Below, piece by piece: positions 58,916-64,000 of a stretch of DNA of 64,000 bases. Each line of letters opens with the position of its first letter. Position 1 is the first letter of the stretch. Made by a program: the position numbers and the translations under genes. Source of the stretch: Narthecium ossifragum (taxonomy: Eukaryota; Streptophyta; Magnoliopsida; Dioscoreales; Nartheciaceae); contig OY986968.1 of the NCBI GenBank assembly GCA_963920575.1, positions 4,643,485 through 4,707,484 on the forward strand. Direction: 5' to 3'. The notes beneath the pieces are model-generated. The model did no database searches, was not told where the DNA came from, and saw only the letters and a program-made list of their open reading frames with translations.

Positions 58916-59330
58916 TTAGTTGTACTATAAGTGATTTAATTGACCAATTACAAAAATCAGGAGGGTTATTCACACATTTGGGTAAGAGAATTCCCCGTCC
59001 TTTTGCAATCAAGACGACAAACTAAAACTGAAGCAGTTTTGTATCTTATTGTACTCACCTTTGGGTAGGCTATAATAAGGCACACATTTATGCCATTTCA
59101 GAGAGAGAAAATGGTTAGCTCTCAATTCACTACCCTAAATTCATAGAGTGCTCCGAGCCCTTTGGGGCCATGCGAATACAACACTTGAATTGTCATGATA
59201 GAGAACGGAATTGCTCAAGATGAGATATATATAAATCCATTCATATATCAAATAAAAAGTAATAACCATAATGCATTGAATAAACAGTAATAATGTAATA
59301 AATTTGAAAATCTTAAATAACAATTATCGA
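58916..59330 (-). repeat. Right arm of the large inverted-repeat structure
   Basis: Reverse complement of 49926-50366, from TTAGTTGTACTATAAG next to the LTR end to CAATTATCGA. Same order of landmarks (GGTAAGAGAATTCCCC, GGGCCATGCG-type, TATATCAAATAAAAAGTAAT). It lacks the outermost GGCCTCGTTTGGT end. Confidence 0.85.
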
Positions 59331-59496
59331 ATAAGAACAGTTTTCCAATGACTTGGACTTAAAACGGACTTGAAACGACAAAAATATGGTAATTTGATAG
59401 AAGCTATTGCAGAAAGTCCTCCAAAAAGTCGGAGAATGCATGCATCATATTACTCTATCAGCAACCATAAACTAGGATGGTTTCTGCAAAAGGTCG
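59331..59496. other. Short unassigned spacer before the Pack-MULE
   Basis: No feature recognised; AT-rich sequence ending at the 9-bp target duplication TATAATCTT. Confidence 0.5.
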
Positions 59497-59505
59497 TATA
59501 ATCTT

Positions 59506-59590
59506 GGGATTTTTGCATTCCGGTACCACGTACTTTCTCAGGAATGCAGTTTGGTACCTTGTAGTTTCGGATTGGCAATTTGATATTATT
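59506..59590 (+). repeat. Left TIR of the Pack-MULE
   Basis: Begins GGGATTTTTGCATTCC and pairs with 61252-61336. Confidence 0.92.
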
Positions 59591-59784
59591 AAGTTATAAT
59601 ACCAGATCAAAGTGATCCGACCCTCCAAACGGCGTCATATGGCTTGACGGTAAACTGGTGACGTCAGCGTACGTCAACGTGCATGCAGAGGAAGAAGAAG
59701 AGGAGGAGGAAGAAGAGGAGGAGGAGGAGGAGGAGAAGAAGGAAGAGGAGGAGGAGGAAGAAGAAGAAGAGAAGGAGATCGCGG

Positions 59785-60475
59785 CAACACCATCTGGAGG
59801 GGGAGTCGCTTGTTCTGCGAGGCGTGGAGCCGCGCCTCGTAGGATAGCTTCACTGGATCTATTACGCTGCACACCTTCTCCCTCTCTATCTCGTCCAACC
59901 CCGGATGCGCCTATAGAAAACCAAATGGCAGCGCCCCGGCGACTCCGGCGAACTTGGACACGGAGAGGTCCTCGTCGGTGGCGACCTCGCCTACGAACGA
60001 GTCGACGACTCTGGCTACCTTCTGCATGGCCGGGGAGCAGCACACCACGGCGGGCCCTCCTGCCCCCCACAGGCTCCCCCCTCCCCTCGCCGCCTCCTCC
60101 TTCTCCACGAAGGCAGTAAGGATCCTCCTCACGGCTTCGAGGTCTCGACGGGAGGCGGGGGAGGTTCAGTCGAGGGAGGCCGCGATTCGGTGCTCGAGGT
60201 CTCGACGGGAGGCGGGGGAGGCGGCGAGGAAGATAGCGGCGCGGAGGAGGCAGCAGAGGAAGCCGACGGGGAGAGGGGCGTCGCGGTCAGCGGGGAGGAG
60301 GGAGACAATGGACTCTAAGAGGGATTGCTTGTCGATGTCAACGGCGGGTTTCGAAAACTTGGTGGTGGTGGTGGGGAGGAGGTTGGGGAGGGTGGACTGA
60401 GTGTAGATCATTATGGCAGCGGCGAGGATGGAGGGGGAGGCGCCGCGGGTGCGCATAGCGGAGAGGATCTTCTGG
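59785..60475 (-). pseudogene. Captured NPH3-domain (BTB-NPH3 family) gene fragments
   Basis: On the minus strand, in family order, are: MRTRGASPSILAAAIMIYTQ and DKQSLLESIVSLLPADRDA with LLRAAIFLAASPASRRDLEH (60456-60166); SPAMQKVARVVDSFVGEVAT with DLSVSKFAGVAGALP (about 60060-59930); and AHPGLDEIEREKVCSVIDPV followed by KLSYEARLHASQNKRLPLQM (about 59918-59785). These are the central and late NPH3 motifs of plant phototropic-response adaptor proteins. The BTB domain and the segments between motifs are missing: deletions occur after residue IAASLD and after ALPFG, where the codons for the DG-x-YRAIDIYLKAH region should be. The copy cannot make a full protein but could give chimeric or antisense RNA. 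High GC matches a monocot source gene. Confidence 0.88.
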
Positions 60476-60479
60476 AAGA

Positions 60480-60790
60480 AAACAGAGGAAAGAAAAGAGG
60501 AGGGAGGAAGAAAACATAGGAAAGAAGCTTCTCACGGAGGCGTGGCCGCCGGAGGAAGAAAACAGAGGAAAGAAAAGATGAGGGAGGAAGAAAACAGAGG
60601 AAAGAAGCTTCTCACGGAGGAAAGAAAAGATGAGGGAGGAAGAAAACAGAGGAAGAAGAAGAAGAAGAGAGGAGGAGCAGGAACGGAGGAGGAGGAGGAG
60701 CAGAGGAGGAGGAGCAGAAGAAGAAGAAGAAGAAGAAGAGAGGAGGAGGAGGAGGAGCAGAGGAGAAGAAGAAGAAGAGAGGAGGAGATG
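60480..60790 (+). repeat. Purine-rich tandem tract inside the Pack-MULE
   Basis: GGAAGAAAACAGAGGAAAGA-type units recur about every 50-65 bp (60478-60660), then GAAGAAGAAGAGAGGAGGAG runs. Strand-biased A/G composition extends for 300 bp. Confidence 0.85.
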
Positions 60791-61251
60791 GAGTCCTTGA
60801 GCCGTCGATCTCCCCGTCGAAGCTCGCCGATCTCCCCGTCGAGCTCCTCCTCGTCGATCTCCCTGTCGAGCTCCTTGTTGATCTTCAACCCGATGGAGGG
60901 GGAGCTTGGAGCCGGAGATCAAGGACGACCAGCACCACCTAGCCTTCCTATGAGTCGGAGGTGCTTGGAGCCGGAGCCGGAGGAGCTCGACCTCGGTGTC
61001 CGACACGTCGAGAGAAGTAGAGGAGAGAAGAAAAGAGAGGACGAGGGAGGAGGAGACGGGGTGGTGGAGGCTTGGGGGAGAGAGGTGGATGACGGGAGAG
61101 AGGTGGGAAACGGGTGCAAAATCCGGGAAACGGATGAAAAATCCGGAAAATGGGTGTAAAACCGCTCACGTGCGCGCACGTGAGCGGTTTCCCGTCAATT
61201 TACACTAACGGAGTCAAGGGTCAGGATTAAATTGCAATTTGTTTATAACTG

Positions 61252-61336
61252 GATGGTATTAAATTGCCAATCCGAAACTATAAGGTACCAAACTGCATTC
61301 CTGGGAAAGTACGTGGTACCGGAATGCAAAAATCCC
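61252..61336 (-). repeat. Right TIR of the Pack-MULE
   Basis: Complement reads GGGATTTTTGCATTCC; followed directly by the TATAATCTT duplication. Confidence 0.92.
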
Positions 61337-61345
61337 TATAATCTT

Positions 61346-62082
61346 TTATTTGAACCGGGCTTTAAATTTACAAAGCCCGAAATCTAACAGTCCATTAACC
61401 CAATAAACATAAAGGTACTTAATAGATTCGGATCGGATCCAAAAGAACCCAAACCCGAAACCCAACTAACCTTTCCTCCTTCCTCCCGATCGGACGAAAC
61501 CCTAAAGCTAGGGTTTCGCCACCGCCGCCAACTTAATCCGGCCCAGGCCGGTGCTATTATGCATGTCGGCGTCGCCCAAAAGCCGAACATCCCGGCTGGA
61601 ACCCACCGTCGCACCGTTGCGGCGATGCCAGCGTCGAAGAAGACCGGCGAGACGACGGAGCCACCACCAGAGCAGCCGTAGGCGAGCCCCACCGATGTCG
61701 TTCGTCGCTGAGGGCGTCGGATAATGGCTTCTTTGTCGCCATGGCTTTCCCAAAAGCTATCAACTATCTATTACTAATTTTCGGAATTAAAAACCATCAA
61801 TAAATCAGAAAACCCCATAAGATGAATTTCGGAAAATTTGAAAACCAAACCATAAAATGTAAATGTAAAAATTCTATTAAAAATCGGAGGAAAACTTTTA
61901 CATCACAGGAAGAACCATGAGTTCTAAAAAATTAATCTTTAATTTTGGAATTAACTAAATTCGAAAACTGTAATATGATTTTGAAAATTAGAAAAACCTA
62001 TATTCTAAAATCCGAAAATCAACCATAATTGAACTTTTAATTCTACATGCACATAGAGCAAAACCTAGTTCTTGATACCAAT
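61346..62082 (-). other. Leader-like region of a truncated copia element
   Basis: On the minus strand a primer-binding site ATTGGTATCAAG at 62082-62071 follows the LTR, then AT-rich leader and a GC-rich segment with a short frame from ATG 61763 (MIAFGKAMATKKPLSDALSD). No gag motif is recognised, and the sequence ends at the Pack-MULE flank. Confidence 0.5.
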
Positions 62083-62435
62083 TGTTAATATAATATTACT
62101 TTATAGGCTTGGATCGATGCCCTATACCCACGTAAAATAATTGTAATGTGAAAATATAAAATATACATGTAAGTCATCGTGTATAATACGATGATATCTT
62201 CAAGTCTTCTTCCTCACCGTCGTGGTAGTCCAGCGTTCTCGAATGATGTGTGTGATGCCATAGTCTCATGAGGATTGTCTAACTTTTCATGTGCAGTGTC
62301 TCTTATTTATAACTACATGTCTGACCCATTACAAACTGACACTAAAATCCTTAATTAATTAGGCTCTTTTAACTTATTCAGGACTTAGCCTGAGAGTTAA
62401 TTCTAATTAAATTACATTAGGAGTTAAATCCAACA
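62083..62435 (-). repeat. Copia-type LTR (minus strand) with adjacent primer site
   Basis: On the minus strand starts TGTTGGATTTAACTCC and ends ATTATATTAACA, 353 bp, then directly the primer site. This is the 5' LTR of an element pointing left; the 3' LTR and coding region are absent. It is unlike the LTRs of copia A and B. Confidence 0.7.
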
Positions 62436-62465
62436 CCGTAAACAATAAGTAACATAGATTAATCT

Positions 62466-62640
62466 TTGTTAGTGAAAGAAATTAAGATGGTTGTGTACAT
62501 CTCTGAGGACAGTAGGCTCTACGATCGCATAAGCTTTATTTGATGTAAGCACAATGATAGCATTGCCATTGCTTATTGGAGAACACACACTAATGGGAAT
62601 CCAACCAACATGTCTTTTGTGACACATGACAAGGGGTGGT
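62466..62640 (+). repeat. Dispersed repeat R1, right copy
   Basis: Partner of 49452-49640, same orientation, sharing CTACGATCGCATAAGCTTTA and GATAGCATTGCCATTGC. Confidence 0.7.
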
Positions 62641-63056
62641 TGGGTGGCCGGCCACGCCGCTGGGGAGTTCTTTGCCACCTTGACTATGGAGTTGGAGTGC
62701 GGTGAGTAGAGTGCCTGGTTGCCGGATTGGGATGACGACGTGTGTGTGCCACTACGGTTGGGTGGCCGGCCACGCCGGTGGGGAGTTCTTTGCCACCTTG
62801 ACTACGGTGAGTAGAGTGCCTGGTTGCCGGATTGGGATGACGACGTGTGTGTGCCACTACGTTTGATATATGGATGCCCGTAATGCTTTTGTGACACGTG
62901 ACAAGGGGTGGTTGGGTGGCCGGCGGCGGCCACGCCGCTGGGGAGTTCTTTGCCACCCTTGACTACGGAGTTCGAGTGCGGTGAGTAGAGTGCCTGGTTG
63001 TCGGATTGGGATGACGACGTGTATGTGCCACTACGTTTGATATATGGATGCCCGTA
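62614..63056 (+). repeat. GC-rich tandem repeat, three units
   Basis: Each unit has GTGGCCGGC...CACGCCG, GGGGAGTTCTTTGCCACC, GGTGAGTAGAGTGCCTGGTT and GGATTGGGATGACGACGTGT. Units start near 62638, 62758 and 62915; the last two end with a shared TTTGATATATGGATGCCCGTAA segment. Predicted frames are not protein-like. Confidence 0.85.
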
Positions 63057-63057
63057 A

Positions 63058-64000
63058 GAGCATCTCCAACCGGTAAAAAATAGAGACCCGGTGATACCCC
63101 AATCATACTCTATCTCTAGAATAGAGATAGAGATAGAGATGTTGAGATAAGAATAGAGATAGAGATAGAGATGTTGAGATAGAGATGTTACAGTGAATCT
63201 CTAAATTTGGGGAGACACCATAGATTCTCCAAATGGGTTGAATGACGGTTTTAAATTTGATATCATTCTATATTAAAATGGTTATATTTATCATAACATT
63301 AAATATACATGTTAAAATTTTATGAAATTAGTCTCATCGATATCTTCGTTATGAGACCAATATTGAGTATTTTTTAAAGCAAATATTTGATGTAATTTAA
63401 TTTATAAAATCAGTTAATATATTTATAACTTAAATTATACCTAAATTTTCAATAATTTTGATCGATCATTTTACATGATTAGATGCATTCTAAGAATTAA
63501 TTTGACACTAAATTTGTATTATTTGAATAAAAATAAAAAACATGATGAATTCCCGCCAAAATGCATTACCGTCTTAAATTCCCGCCAAAATGCATTCCCG
63601 CCAACATGTATTCCCGTCAAAATGCATGTTTGCGGGAATATGATAAATATGGACTTGTCAGACTTTATCAAGATTTTGGTAGACAACATCCAAAACATAG
63701 TCGAGTCAGTGATAGAATTCAAAACATCCAATACACAACAACAATATTAGTCTCGTTTCAAAGATATTGACGATATCTTTGTCATGATATTAATCTTATA
63801 AATATCATATATTAAAATTAAAAGTTATTTGTATTATATATATTAGTTATGTTTTAATAAGAGGGGTATAGAAGGCATTTAGGAGAAATATTGAAATGAA
63901 GAAACAATATAGAGAATGATGATCGGAGTATTCATCCTCCAAAATATTTTATATATTTTTTATGATGGTTACATTCTCCATTTTGGATCTTCATTTTGAA
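63058..64000 (+). mobile_element. MITE-like element starting GAGCATCTCCAAC, runs off the window
   Basis: GAGCATCTCCAACCGG is a common terminus of plant non-autonomous elements. Inside are a GAGATA microsatellite (63121-63190) and a cluster of CCCGCCAAAATGCATTC-like units (63550-63640). The remainder is AT-rich. The right end is not in the window, so size and family are unknown. Confidence 0.5.

Larger units (their letters stand above)
59506..61336. mobile_element. Pack-MULE (non-autonomous Mutator-like element) carrying NPH3 gene pieces
   Basis: Terminal inverted repeats start GGGATTTTTGCATTCCGGTA on both ends and match over the first 80 bp with about three differences; weaker similarity continues. 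A perfect 9-bp target duplication TATAATCTT (59497-59505 and 61337-61345) is the Mutator hallmark. The 1831-bp element has no transposase. Its GC-rich interior contains fragments of an NPH3-domain gene on the minus strand and long purine tracts (GAAGAAGAGGAGG) at 59690-59775 and 60480-60790. Long ORFs across the purine tracts are low-complexity artefacts. Confidence 0.93.

Noticed and set aside
60413..61159. 248-codon plus-strand frame in the Pack-MULE
   Set aside because: It runs through the purine tandem tract and consists mostly of Glu, Lys, Arg and Gly; it lies opposite the NPH3 fragments and has no domain. Low-complexity artefact.

Overview
The window looks like nuclear DNA of a flowering plant, most likely a monocot. 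Gene bodies have GT-AG introns up to several kb long. Two exons (glutamine amidotransferase exon 2 and DUF1218 exon 2) are strongly GC-rich at their 5' ends, as is common in monocots. Much of the rest is nested transposable elements. There are two 200-N scaffold gaps (13757-13956 and 47908-48107). The species cannot be named from sequence alone.

Six host genes are supported by reconstructed exon structures or intact ORFs. These are a DUF789 protein (13960-17709, +, six exons, 414 aa), a GAT1_2.1-type class I glutamine amidotransferase (20991-19236, -, four exons, 423 aa), a four-helix DUF1218 membrane protein (33428-28950, -, three exons, 199 aa), a WDR89-type WD40 protein (34837-46127, +, eight exons, 383 aa), and two tandem type-2 non-specific lipid-transfer proteins (47774-47481 and 48903-48610, -, 97 aa each). 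At the left edge are broken extracellular-domain exons of LRK10-like receptor kinases (546-1020 and 1919-2685, -), separated by a retroelement RNase H remnant.

Mobile DNA by region: 3.0-4.1 kb holds two MITE-type elements. 5.5-10.2 kb is a complete but dead Ty1-copia element (LTRs, PBS, PPT, CATAT target duplication). 12.1-13.76 kb is a Tip100-like hAT transposase remnant ending at a gap. 21.1-25.2 kb is a second copia element on the minus strand, lacking protease and integrase and itself hit by three MITEs; it sits only a dozen bases upstream of the TATA box of the glutamine amidotransferase gene. 49.9-59.3 kb is a composite: about 430-bp inverted arms flank an array of Ty3/gypsy LTR sequence, which contains a roughly 290-bp-arm hairpin and a second gypsy-type element (3' LTR, PPT and a 326-codon ORF with 62-residue repeats). 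59.5-61.3 kb is a Pack-MULE with long TIRs and a perfect 9-bp target duplication, carrying captured pieces of an NPH3-domain gene. 61.3-64 kb holds a copia LTR with primer site, a GC-rich tandem array and the start of another MITE-like element.

The host genes are unrelated in function and form no operon or cluster, except for the lipid-transfer pair, which is a local duplication. The features most worth following up are the Pack-MULE/NPH3 capture, the long hairpin and inverted-arm structure, the repeat-containing ORF in the gypsy remnant, the copia insertion at the amidotransferase promoter, and a GC-AG intron in the DUF789 gene.
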